Below, piece by piece: positions 22,683 to 34,504 of a stretch of DNA of 64,000 bases; position 1 is the stretch's first letter, and every line of letters starts with the position of its first letter. Below the pieces are notes generated by a model that searched no databases, was not told the origin of the DNA, and saw only the letters and a list, made by a program, of their open reading frames with translations. Source of the DNA: Theodoxus fluviatilis (lineage: Eukaryota > Mollusca > Gastropoda > Cycloneritida > Neritidae); contig JAWQFJ010002861.1 of the NCBI GenBank assembly GCA_034096865.1, forward strand, positions 77,501 through 141,500, given 5' to 3'. A program made the position numbers and the translations under genes.

Positions 22683-24405
22683 CTAAGGCGAGGGGCACCC
22701 TGACCTGCCCTTGACCCTGGCCCAGCCTTTCTCCTGCCGTCGTCTGGCACCGGGATACGGCTCCTTCATGGTGCCGTAAAAGTCAAGGAAAGCAACCTGT
22801 AGGCTCACCTTGGAGGGCGACGCGATCTGTACTTTCCAAAGGCCATTGGCGTTCTCACCCCAAAAGTGAGTACTCTTCATGTGCCACCGGTGGACGCCGT
22901 GACGCGAGACATCGTAGGAGCGTCTGGATATGAACTTGCTGGATGTTCCAACCGCTGAGGTCACCACGATTTCCACGTCTCCGCGATTACTCACCCTCAT
23001 AGTGAGGACTGGCTCTACAGACTCTATGAAGTGAAGAGGCTCTAGTCCTTGACCTATGCAAGCCATGTGGTCGACTGTGTAGATGATGGAGTGGTCTTTG
23101 GAAGTGTGAGGGCTACTCGGTAATATTGCCATTTGACAAAGCTGAAGCTCGGGCACTCGTGTCCAGTTTTTGGCCAGGGTAACCATAGCAGCAGCGTCCA
23201 TTAGCCAGTAGCCAACGAAGTAGCTGACCTTCCTGTCGACGCCATTTACGTTCCAGTCCGGCGCCTGGATGCCGGTAGAGTTGGCCGACATGACGACCAG
23301 GTGCTGTACATCTCGCCACGACAGGGAAGGATTGGCCTGGTAGGCCAGGGCGATGACCCCAGAGGCCACTGCTGCACCCGCGGACGTGCCCTCGAAGTAG
23401 TTGACGCAGCTGAGCCCTGTAGACGTCGTGACGATACCATCATCTTCACGGATTGCTGAGTTACTGAAAACAGACGCTAGGGTTGCTGCACAGTGTTCGC
23501 CGTAGATCGGAACGTGTCCGTCATTCGACACGGCACCGACGGTCAACGTGTAACATCTGTTGATGAAACCAGATGCGTTGCAGTCATCGAGGGTACCACC
23601 GTTCCCGCTGGACCAGACAAACACGGTGCCCTTGTTATATGGTACACGTGTGGCAAAATACTCAAGGTACGAAGACGTAAAATAACTGGGACGGTTCAGG
23701 CCAGGCATTTTGTCAGAGACGCCCCAAGAATTGCTGTAAATCTGCACTTTTCCTCGGCTGTGAAACAGGCCCTTGGACAGCTGCATTTCTGTCTTTTGTT
23801 TGTTGAAGCTGCCCAAGAAAATGCCAGATACCTTGGCTCCATAGGCAATGCCAGTACTGCAGATGGAATTGTTGGCCGATGCGGCGATGATTCCTGCACA
23901 ATTTGTACCGTGACTAAGGTCATACGAATCCCAGGAGTCCATACTTCCATGCACGTAAGTTCTGACTGAATCATAGTTCTGCTTCAGGTCTGGATGGCTG
24001 AATAAAACGCCACCGTCCACGATGCTGATGTTTACTCCGCTGCCGTTATATTCCATCCTCCAAGCCTTCTGGATGTTCATGGTCACCGGACTCTCCTGCA
24101 CGAGATGCCATGAGGACAAGAGTGCGTCGTTGAAATCCATCCCAGTCGAGTCATCTGTCGTGGTGAGCATCCTCCAGGACGAAAACTCTCTGCTGCTCTG
24201 GCTTGCCAACACAACTCGTGGATCATGCTCAAGTGGGGACTGCTCATAGACGGCGCTGGAGTTCTTATCTAGCACGTCATCCTTGAAGAACTCGAAGACT
24301 TCGAGGGCTGCTGATTCAGGTCGTCGGTACCAGTAGCCGTGCTCAAAAGCCACCTGCCTCGCCATCCTCTCTCCTCCGGATATGAGTACTAGCCATTTGT
24401 TTCCG
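22683..24405 (-). CDS. Proprotein-convertase-like subtilase (S8B), possibly altered specificity; 5' end incomplete
   Basis: A single long frame of 560 codons from the first ATG (24365). Homology continues upstream: [13 protein letters not shown] aligns with the start of convertase prodomains, so the first ATG is internal. A likely splice acceptor (TTCAAG) lies at about 24406, after a pyrimidine-rich stretch. Order from that ATG: prodomain remnant (1-70), catalytic domain (about 85-405), P domain (about 445-535) with the conserved RGD at 461-463. The catalytic set is present: D117 (SIVDGG), H152 (SHGTNCAG), N255 (SSGNGG) and S328 (EGTSAGA). By-eye alignment with furin shows losses: the second Asp of LDDG is Gly118, the S1 Asp of CNCDGY is Ser265, and no dibasic prodomain cleavage site exists. 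No transmembrane or Cys-rich tail follows the P domain. It would be a soluble secretory-pathway protease if a signal peptide lies upstream. No intron interrupts the catalytic and P domains, which suggests a retrogene. No frameshift or stop seen. Confidence 0.82.
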
Positions 24406-24520
24406 GACTTGAATTTCCGGAAAGAAAAAAGGCGGTGTACGTTACAGATGCAGTAGGATCATGGTGAACAGGGGTCTGGTAAAGAGTGGGTAGGTGTTGC
24501 ATACTGGCACTTGTATCATT

Positions 24521-24729
24521 GGTGTGATATGTGTGTGCGTGCGTGTGTGCGTGTGTGCGTGTGAGAGCGCGTGCGTGTGTGTGTATGTGTATGTGTGCGC
24601 GCGCGCGAGCGAGCGAGAGACAGACAGACACACTGACAGACAGACGGACACACACACAAACATAGACACAGACACATACACAGACACATACACAGACACA
24701 GACACAGACAGACAGACAGACAGACAGAC

Positions 24730-24802
<73 letters not shown>

Positions 24803-24863
24803 CACAGACAGACAGACAGACAGACACACAGACAGACACACAGACAGATAGACAGACAGACAC

Positions 24864-24948
<85 letters not shown>

Positions 24949-25035
24949 TAGACACACACAGACGGACGGACGGACGGACGGGCGGGCGGGCGGGCGGGCG
25001 GACGGACAGACGGGGGTGGGTGGGGAGAGGGAGAG
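24521..25035. repeat. Compound (GT)n / (GACA)n / (GACG)n / (GGGC)n array
   Basis: GT-rich start, then ~370 bp dominated by GACA with CACA and GATA variants, then GACG and GGGC tetranucleotides. It lies immediately upstream of the convertase exon on its coding strand, so it would fall in an intron or the promoter region. Confidence 0.95.
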
Positions 25036-25037
25036 AT

Positions 25038-25225
25038 AGAATGAATGAATAAATCAACGAATTTTACTGCCAGTCAGCCTGTGTATGCAATTTCAGATAA
25101 CTGACTATACATTTACTACAGCTGGTTAGAGTAAGATCAAGTCAAATCTTCATTTCCTTAGTCATTGGCCTTTTACGAATCATGTAGGGAGACGCAGTAC
25201 GTCTATCGATACCTTCCGGTCCAAC
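25038..25225 (+). repeat. GAAT-associated interspersed repeat, copy 5
   Basis: GAATGAATGAATAAATCAAC leads into ATTTTACTGCCAGTCAGCCT, and later CTTTTACGAATCATGTAGGG and AGACGCAGTACGTC. Diverged copy. Confidence 0.75.
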
Positions 25226-25355
25226 TCCATGCTGTTGCGTAAAAGTAACCATCTTTTCACGTAAAGTAATGTACAGGCATTCACGTATGGATGACTCTTC
25301 CTTATGAAATTTTGGTAGTTAACCGTTCTGATAACCACATAGCAATAATGCCCAC

Positions 25356-26380
<1,025 letters not shown>

Positions 26381-26941
26381 TATGCTGGCTGAAGAAAGAG
26401 CTTTGTGTAATGTTGTGAACAGACTGTAAAGTTCTACCCAACCTTCCAAAAGTACTAAATCTTTTGTAAAAGTAAACATCCTCTTTTCTGAACACACCAT
26501 GTTATATTTTCTCAACAAAAAACAAAGAAATTAATGATTATTTACTAAATCTAGGCAGTTCATAACAGTACGCAAAGGTTGGGTGTTATGTACAAACACA
26601 ACATTTACATCTTTATTCTAATTAGATTCTTGGACTCAATTTTCATTGTCAGTTGCCAAAACATAAAATCTAACATTGAATTTGTTTTGAAAAATCAATT
26701 TGAACTCATGTGAGCATTTTTTCATAACCGTACACAATGGATATGCTGGCTGAAGAGAGAGTTTTGTGTAATGTTGTGAACAGACTGAAACAATATACTC
26801 CATCTCACAAAAGCACTAAAAGAAAGTCTAACATAAAACTTATTTTTGAAAATAAAATGGGTGAAATGAGAACATTGAACAGCTTTGTTTGTAGAATGAA
26901 TACCTGACACCTGCAAATAAAATTTTGATTTCAGATACAGA

Positions 26942-27063
26942 TGCAATGTCTGCGCCACCCGATACTACACCACCTGATACTACACCACCCGATTCTACAC
27001 CACCTGATACTGCGCCACCCGATTCCACACCACCTGATACTGCACCACAAGGCACTGCACCTT
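26942..27063 (+). repeat. Coding minisatellite for Pro-Pro-Asp-Thr/Ser repeats
   Basis: About seven 15-bp units (CACCTGATACTACAC and variants) encode TPPDT/TPPDS/APPDT. The frame then meets a TGA where the sequence otherwise continues as DTAAVQSRAVKYSSRKKTYY. A single C-to-T change in an Arg codon would explain it. Confidence 0.85.
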
Positions 27064-29841
27064 GAGACACAGCAGCAGTCCAGTCCCGTGCTGTCAAGTA
27101 TAGTTCGAGGAAAAAGACCTACTATGAATTCAAGGAATCTGATGACGAGTGTTCTCCAGCTCCTCTGAACAAATATACAGGTTGGTCTTAATTTGTATGT
27201 AGACGTCAGATGCAGTGACTCGCATTGAGTCAGGTGAGTTTGTGTGCATACCTGTTCTATTTGCCTGCACGTAGATATATGAACATTCTTATTTTATAAT
27301 TGTTACAGGGCACTTATTGAGGAGCATAAGGCGTTGGGCACATTCGACCAATATCGCCGGAAGGAAAATGAAAGGCTGAGGAATTTACGGAAGACGCGCC
27401 AGACACCGGAAGCCAAGGCCAAAGCCCTTGAAAGTTCAGGACTGTCCATGCAGAAGTGGAGAAAGAAACAGAAAGAGCAAGAAACACTTCCGATGACAAG
27501 AAGTGGCATGAAAAAGAAGGCTCAGTTAACTGCATCGGCAAGAGAAAAGCAGCGCAAGTACATGAGGGAAAGGCGGGCTAAGATGACACCGGAGGAGAAG
27601 CAAAAAGAGAGTGATAGGTATGACTAAGATTTAAGACTTATTATTGATATTTTTGCTCATTCATGGTCTTCATCTTTTGTTGTTAACAAATTCCAGCACC
27701 ACAGAATATTTTGAGTAACATTTTTTCACTTGCTATTTTACAGGAGGAAGGAGATTCGGAGGCGCAAGGCCGAGTCAAAGGAAAAGCAACAAGAACCTCG
27801 AGGACTTGCTGGACAGCAACAGGAGCCAAGACCCGATAGACTGCAACAAGCGCCAGGACCCGAGGAACTGCAAACTCCAAGCGGGTCGCCGTACAAGACC
27901 AGCTATGCCCTGCGAGCAGCCTCCTGCAGAGCCAGCAAATTGGATCCGGATGACCCCGTGAAGCTGGCCAGTGTCCTGATTCACCAGCTGAAAAGAGACA
28001 TGCGATCTCCGCGGAAGCCTCGTGCGTTCAAGCGCCTTTGCCTTTCACCAGCTCTTGGCAGGCATGGCACCAAAGGAAAAAGGGTTTCTGCAACGGGTGA
28101 AGGACCGCCTGACAAGAAACAAGAAAAAAAGAGATGAGGCCTCCATAACCACACAAAAGCGCCTGGTAAGAGAGGTGGTAGCTATCACTGCAGTGGGCTC
28201 CGTCAGTGAAGTTGCCAGAAATCTTGGCATCAGCTGGTGCTTCGCCAAGAATGAAATGCTGACCGAAGAGCAAGAGGAGTTCTCAAATTCCTTCAAGAAC
28301 AACGCTGTTGGAAAGGAACTGGATGAAGCTATTCTTGAATTCTATCACCGACCAGAGGTGGCCACGGCAATCCCCGACAAAAAGGCAGTGAAGAAAGACC
28401 TTGTGCCAAAAGCAGTCCTGAACAAGACCCTGAGCGCTTTACACAAATAATTTGTGGAGGAGACGGGACAGAAAGTGTCGCTGTCGAAGTTCCAGAAGAT
28501 GAGACTTCGGAGGGTGATGACGATGAGCCACAGGAAAAAGACATCATGCCTTTGCATTTACTGCGCGAACACAGGACAGAAATTGAATGCCTTGAGGAAA
28601 GCACTTCCAGGCAAAGTGGCAGGAGATGTTGAGGAAGCAGTGGCCAAAACAGTCTGCTCAAACGACCCCAAGTGCCATCACAGACCAGCCTGCATTGCTC
28701 GCAAATGCCCACAGTGTGGCGTGGACCTCCTGCGACAGGAATTGCTGGCCAAAGTACCGTCAAAGAAGAGCATCGAGTGGCTCAGGTGGCAGACCTGCAG
28801 CAATGGGGAGGAGGGTCGCACCTGCAATGTCACAAAGAAGGTACAGTGTTCTTTTTCAGATTTTATAGCTTGTTACATACATCAGTCCCTGCATAGTTTT
28901 CAGGTTTGCTATTTTCTGTTCCATTTCCAATTACACAATTAGGCAATTTACTTTTTTTCCAGGGCAGTGTGGCTGAGCTGATCGAGGAGCTCATGGTGGA
29001 GCGAGGTGGCAGTATGTCCAGTTCAGGACCTACAAATTGTCCCTGCCTCCAAACTGGCTGATGACCATGATGGATTTCGCGGAAAATTTTCGCTGTGAAT
29101 TCCAAGGTAAGGAGTAGTTTTGTTTTGTTTTAGTAAACAAGGTTTTATTAATGTCACGTTTATGTAGTTGTTTGCTTAGTTTAAATTAGTCATAGTGCAC
29201 TGATATTAAAATTTAATTTTCCAGATGAGGTTCAGTCTGCGCACTGGTCCTACAACCAGGTGACTGTTTTCCCCACGGTCAACTACTACCACTGCAGCTG
29301 TGGAGAAGTAGCGACAGAGACCATAGTGATCATCTCGCCTGACCAGACCCATGATACATCGGCAGTCTGCTTCTCCTCTGCAGTGGCAGAGCAGTTGATT
29401 TCTCAGCGCAAGCTCCAAATCGACCACCAGGTAAATATTTTTTTCTGTTCAATGATTACATTTTTTAATGTAATTGCTTGAGACAGAGAAATATTAATGA
29501 AATCAATTGCTTGAGGTTGAGATTTCTTCCAACAAAGTCTACGTATGGAAATATACCCATGTGTGTGCTGTTTGATTTCAATACATACATGTATATGTAT
29601 ACATGTACACTTGTGTGTGCAGGTCCAGTTCACGGATGGCGCTGCTTCTCAGTTTAAGAGCAGAGAACCTTTTCAAGACCTCTCCATGTCCTTCACAGAC
29701 TTCGGATTCACAGCAGAGAGATCTGTTTTGGGTCATATCACGGGAAGGGACCCTGGGATGAGGCAGGAGGGATGGTCAAGAGCGCAACCAGGCTAATCAG
29801 GTAATAATTCGCTTGCAATATCAATTACCCTTATCAATACC

Positions 29842-29847
<6 letters not shown>

Positions 29848-29936
<89 letters not shown>
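29848..29936. repeat. (TTA)n microsatellite in intron
   Basis: About 30 ATT/TTA units within the intron before exon 7 of the transposon gene. Confidence 0.97.
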
Positions 29937-29937
<1 letters not shown>

Positions 29938-30619
29938 ATAGGCATTCTTTATCACTAAGGCTTCATTATGCTTAATTAGTATGGTTATGTTTCCAGGTCA
30001 TGGTCCGCAACGCGAAGGAAATGCATGAGTTCCTGGTCAAGAATTACACCATCGACCCGGGGACTAGAGACTGTGCAACCCACCAAAAGAGAGTCTTCCT
30101 CTACAAAGACGAGATGAAGCGCCAGCGGACTGACAGGAGGCCAAACAACTATCTCCTAGGAACCAGGAAAGTCCACTCAGTGAAAGCAGTAGGGCCATGC
30201 ATTGTGGAAACGACGACCTTGTCCTGCTTCTGTGTTGGGTGCCTCCTGAAGCAAGAATGCCTCAACATGGATGTGGTGGGCAAGGCCACGCGACATGCAT
30301 TCTATGTCCCTGCCTTCGAGCGCCAGGAAGGTTCAAGACGTCGGCAAGCCACTAGCGGGGGAGATCAGCCGACATCAACGAAGCCATCTTCACAATCGGG
30401 CAACATCTCGGGCCAGTGTCTTTGAAGAATTACAGGCCAGGTTTGACCTTGCGGAAAGCTTCCAGGAGGCTGCTGATATCGTCCGCGATGTGGCGCATGC
30501 TCTGCAGGACTTTCCCGTTGCATTGAACGGCTCAATCTTGGAAACGATGAAGGTGAAGCATGTCATTGATAGCGATGCTCTGTCGCTATGGTCAATGGAG
30601 GGGGCCCCCAACCTGTCGC

Positions 30620-31226
30620 TCGCCACTGGCATTATTTGGTGATGGAAATTGTCTCCCCAGGTGTCTTGTCCTGCTTGCCTACGACACCCAGGCCTCCCAT
30701 TTGGAGATGCGGTTGCGCATTTTCATGGAGATGGTTCAAGGGCTGGCGTTCTACGTCGACCACAACTCCCTTGTGCTAGGGAACACCAATCCAAGAAGAA
30801 GCGACAACATCCCAAAAATGTATGCATTATATTCGGAGCACTACAATGGGGAAGTGCTGACCCCAAGTACCATCAACAGAATCTACCGGAAGGAGGCAAT
30901 GGGCTACCTTCAGATCAACAGCTTCATGGGCATGTGGGAGGTGCACTGTGCTGCATCAGTGTTGGGGAGCCCATTGTCTGTTGTATACTCAGAGTATGCA
31001 GGCTACGCCTATCGACCAGATCTGAACAGAACCATTGTCCTAAGGCTGGCCCCAGAAGCAACAGTTCTGTTCCCAGCGGGGATCATGTGGTCTCACACTC
31101 AGGGGAGGAATGAGGAGAGAGTGAACAGCAAATCCTGGAGGCCTAACCACTTCGTCGTCTGCGTCCCTCATGAGGTGTCACTGCTCTCAGTGGGCATCAG
31201 CACGTTGGATAGGAGCTTCATTTACA
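30620..31226 (+). pseudogene. OTU-like cysteine protease domain of the transposon gene
   Basis: The nucleophile block ALFGDGNCLPRCL (Asp-Gly-Asn-Cys, Cys codon 30650-30652) is followed by HLEMRLRIFMEMV. Next come YSEHYNGEVLT, SFMGMWEVHCAASVLG and the C-terminal His block RPNHFVVCVPHE (His at 31148-31150). The Asp/Cys...His pattern is that of OTU-fold deubiquitinase-like domains, and the spacing resembles the OTU-like domain found in vertnin-like proteins. This exon segment is open from ~30560 to past the splice donor at 31227, but the upstream frame does not join it without a shift. Confidence 0.7.
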
Positions 31227-31727
31227 GTATCCTTTTTGAAGTTTCTCTCGTGTTTTCAATTGGTGTATTGATTTTGATAAATTTGCAATTTATATGTTTG
31301 GTAGGACAGTGGGTCAGTGGAGAGCACACTTCCCTGTTTGTTTGTTTTTTATCTGCAAATCAAATTTAATGTTTGTTCTATTGTTGGTTGACCTTAACCC
31401 TATTATTAGATGCCTCCACAACAGATGGTGCAGCTTTCATGCCAGACCTCTCAACAACCGTCAACTCCTCTGCTCAACGTGACACCTCTACCGGCAACAC
31501 TGAAAAGGTATCAGGTCCCTCCTTGCTGAAGGTAAATTTTCCTGTGAATATTTATGTTTTCCCACTTCCATAGCTATCAACATTTTTGATAGACATGCAA
31601 CTATCCGTACAAAGCTTGTTTTTTTGAGGTATCTCATTATTAATATTTTTAATGATTTTCAGACTCGGCATGAACAAGAGTCATCCACTGGGCTGCAGAA
31701 CACCACGACCAATGCTGCTACTGGCAC

Positions 31728-33115
31728 TGAGTAAGTACAGAGTAGAGTTGATAATTACTAAAATTAATGTCGGACAATGAGGTATTCTTTTGTGTTGTGC
31801 TGAAACATAGATTGTGAATTTTAATTGTATATGTTGCCATATGTCTGTTGCAGATCAACTGTCAAGAATGGCGACTTCGTGCAGGCAACGGTGTACGCGG
31901 AATCAGGAGTAGAGTCAAAGCAGTTTGTGGGATGTGTAAGTACAGAAATGAACTGAACCTCACTTTATTACCTAATGCAAAGGCGTTGCAGTATAGTTCC
32001 ATATAATTTACATTCATTCATAAAATTTAATATTATGAAGTAAGGCACATTTTTTGGCGAACTTGCATGGTTTTAAATGTTCTAATGTTTGTCATCATTG
32101 TTTACAGGTCAAGCGTCTGAGGCCTGACAAAGGTGGGGTGGAGATTAGTTTCCTGAAGAAGCAAGGGGGGTCTTACCAGTTCCCAGACATTCCGGATGAG
32201 GCGCTGGTACTGATGCAAGACATCTGTTGCGTTTTAGACGCCCATGTGGACAGGAGAGGGCATTATTCTTTTAACATTTGATTTGACCACCCATTCTAAA
32301 ATATCAAGTTTTCTTTCTTGAATGTTTTGGTCACATGGTTTTTTATGTTTTATGACTCATTTCATTTAGCATTTGATATGCTTTTGTGTCCCAGATGATG
32401 ACAACCCCAGTTTATCGTTACTTTTTGTAAGAAAGTTGTATTTTTTCAAAAGTGAACATTATCAACTTTTTTTTTATGTTGCTGGTCCCTCTTAGTGTGA
32501 AGGATGTAAAATGTCTTTGTACACTATGAAGCATGTACAGGGGAACCTGAGAATAGCACCCCTCCAATTAGCACCGTATATCTGCAAATAGCACTGTGTC
32601 ATGTTGGACTGATTTGTCTTTGTCAGTCTGAATAAACCGAAATAGCAGCCTACCTCCAAATAGCACAGTCTTATTTTGGTCCCTAGGGGATGTATTGCAT
32701 GATTGTATAGAACCCATTCAGAGTAGCATTTTAAAGTATTCCCTCATAATTGTTTTCAGTAATTTCTGGTCAAATTCTGTTCGCCAAACATTAGCTAACA
32801 AGCAGTACTCTGTACTAGTCTGAAATTTCAAGTTAGTTCTTTCTTGAATATTTGTTCACATGGTTTTTGATGTTTTATGGCTCATTTCTTTTTAAGTTTT
32901 AGCATTTGATATGCTTTCGTCATGGATGATAGCACCAGTTTATCATAATCGTGTGTATGAACAGGCCTTTAAAATATGTGTTTGTGTTGTATTGACATTT
33001 GTGATTCTCCAGATTATTTGATTGTGGTGTACTGACATTTGCGATTCTTCAGATTATTATTGTTTTTGTGGTGTAGTGTCCTTGTGATTCCGCAGATTAC
33101 CTTTTTAGTGGTGCG
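31728..33115 (+). repeat. Left arm of ~1.4-kb inverted repeat
   Basis: Starts at GAGTAAGTACAGAGTAGAG, the donor of exon 9 of the transposon gene, and ends at TTTTTAGTGGTG. It is matched in inverse orientation by 34505-35863 with few differences. It contains exons 10-11 and ~830 bp of 3' non-coding sequence with repeated AATAGCAC motifs (32550-32670). Confidence 0.92.
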
Positions 33116-34504
33116 GTGAACTTCAAGTGAGGTTTTTATTGAGTGGTGACCTTGTAACTCTTCATTTTTGTTTTATTTATGGCTCTATAGTTCTCTTAAA
33201 ACTCTTGCAATCCTGATGTGACAAATAGTGTTTGACTGGAATGAAACTTAGGACACCAGACAGTAACAAGTTCATTCTCACACTTTACTACATGTGTTGT
33301 CATATCATGTTTCAGAAGTAAACTATGTTTCATGACTATTTCTTGTTATAGTAGTTTACTTTTATGTTGCTTTGCATGGTGTATTCACTTGGTAATGAAA
33401 TACTGTTTCCATGCACTTTTTTCATTGGTTTTGTGTTATGTTGTGAACAAGATCTTATTATTTCATGTAAGATTACTGTAAAGGGTTTTAGTAAGCATGA
33501 CAAGGGATACAATTGTAGCTGCCTTCCTTATGCACCCTCTGAAACGTTGTTCCTGATTCACAAATAAAAATTTGGCACTTTAAAAAAAGATTAAAGTTTG
33601 TCACGGTGTAATGTTGTGAACAGACAATGATCAGTTCAATTTTTGGGGTTTACAAAGAGTGGATTCAATTATTGTTATTTTCTGATTTCACTTTTGAGTT
33701 TTCTGATGTCCATTGCTCGACTTGGACTGTGAGAATAAGTACATTGGTCCAACAGATGTGCTTAAATGGAAAAAATGTAACCATTTAAAATGGTCGAAAG
33801 ACTGAAGTTATTATCTAATGATATATACATTCCCAATGCCATTGCTTTTCTTAAAATATGTGTTTGTTACATTTAGAATACATCTAAAAACTGTTTAATA
33901 CTAAAATTGACATATTTAATGCTTAAAGCATGACTTTCAATGAGGAATTGTGTTGTGGTGTTATGTTGTGAACAGACTCGTTATTATCTTTTCTATGGTC
34001 TCTGTTTACTAGTTTTCAGTTGAAATTTGTCATGTGTATGACAGTTTTGACTCATGTGGTGAGTTCTCAAGATGTAATAATAAAGATTTCCACTTTTTAA
34101 AGTCTATACAGTGTTTGTTTGAAATGTGTGACGGTGTTTATGTTGTGAACAGACTCAAAATCTTTTTTCATAAATACAACCAAACAAAGCATCATCTTAA
34201 ACGTATGTGTTGTGTAGTTGATTCTCATGACAAATCCTACCATATTCATGCAAAACTGTTAAGTTTTCATAAAGTTTACTTTTAGGATGTGACGTGGTGG
34301 TAGACACAGACAAGGTGTAATTAAACGTATAACTATTATTCACATAAGTAAAAAATACAACATGTTGGTATGAACAGATTGGTTTACGGAGACAGGCGAG
34401 ATGACGAGTAAGTAGAGAGAAAGGGAAACTCATGGGATGACGAACGCGTGTGGATAGCTCAAATTAAAACCGATACATAAAGGGTGATAGTTCAATCCTG
34501 TGTA
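33116..34504. other. Spacer between inverted arms
   Basis: AT-rich and without genes. It carries four TTGTGAACA motifs, usually within ATGTTGTGAACAGAC, spaced 170-350 bp apart. It is probably the remaining 3' terminal region of copy A, with the start of copy B near its right side. Confidence 0.6.

Larger units (their letters stand above)
26935..32281 (+). pseudogene. Broken transposase-like gene: Cys-rich region, DDE-like core, OTU-like domain
   Basis: Eleven exons with GT-AG junctions: 26935-27180, 27309-27617, 27744-28840, 28963-29106, 29225-29430, 29623-29800, 29997-31226, 31410-31531, 31663-31730, 31854-31935 and 32108-32281. Order of parts: Pro/Thr/Asp repeats, a Lys/Arg-rich coiled region, a Cys/His region (CLCIYCANTGQKLNAL ... 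CARKCPQCG-like), DFAENFRCEFQ, HWSYNQVTVFPTVNYY, VQFTDGAASQFKSR, an HGKGP block, HEFL, CFCVGCL, the OTU-like domain, and a tail with DFVQATVY, SKQFVGC and RRGHY. This layout recurs in poorly characterised mobile genes of invertebrates; I know no formal name. Damage: a TGA near 27062, a TAA at about 28447, frameshifts near 28040, 29010 and 29725 (one T short before GGGTCATATCACGGG), and another near 30620. Exon 1 and 2 phases also disagree. Not functional as it stands. Confidence 0.75.
26381..34300 (+). mobile_element. Large DNA transposon, left copy (A), gene on plus strand, 5' end truncated
   Basis: The element consists of a non-coding 5' region (26381-26934), an 11-exon broken gene (26935-32281) and a long non-coding 3' region. 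The motif TT(A/G)TGAACA occurs at 26413 and 26774 in the 5' region and at 33441, 33614, 33966 and 34143 in the 3' region. The 5' region matches, inverted, the repeated unit at 35862-36547, starting at ATATGCTGGCTG (26381). Left of that, similarity to the other copy stops. The true termini, terminal inverted repeats and target duplication were not identified. The right boundary is approximate. Confidence 0.7.

Noticed and set aside
24389..25057. 222-codon minus frame upstream of the convertase
   Set aside because: Low-complexity translation of GACA arrays, not in frame with the convertase and not a plausible signal-peptide exon.
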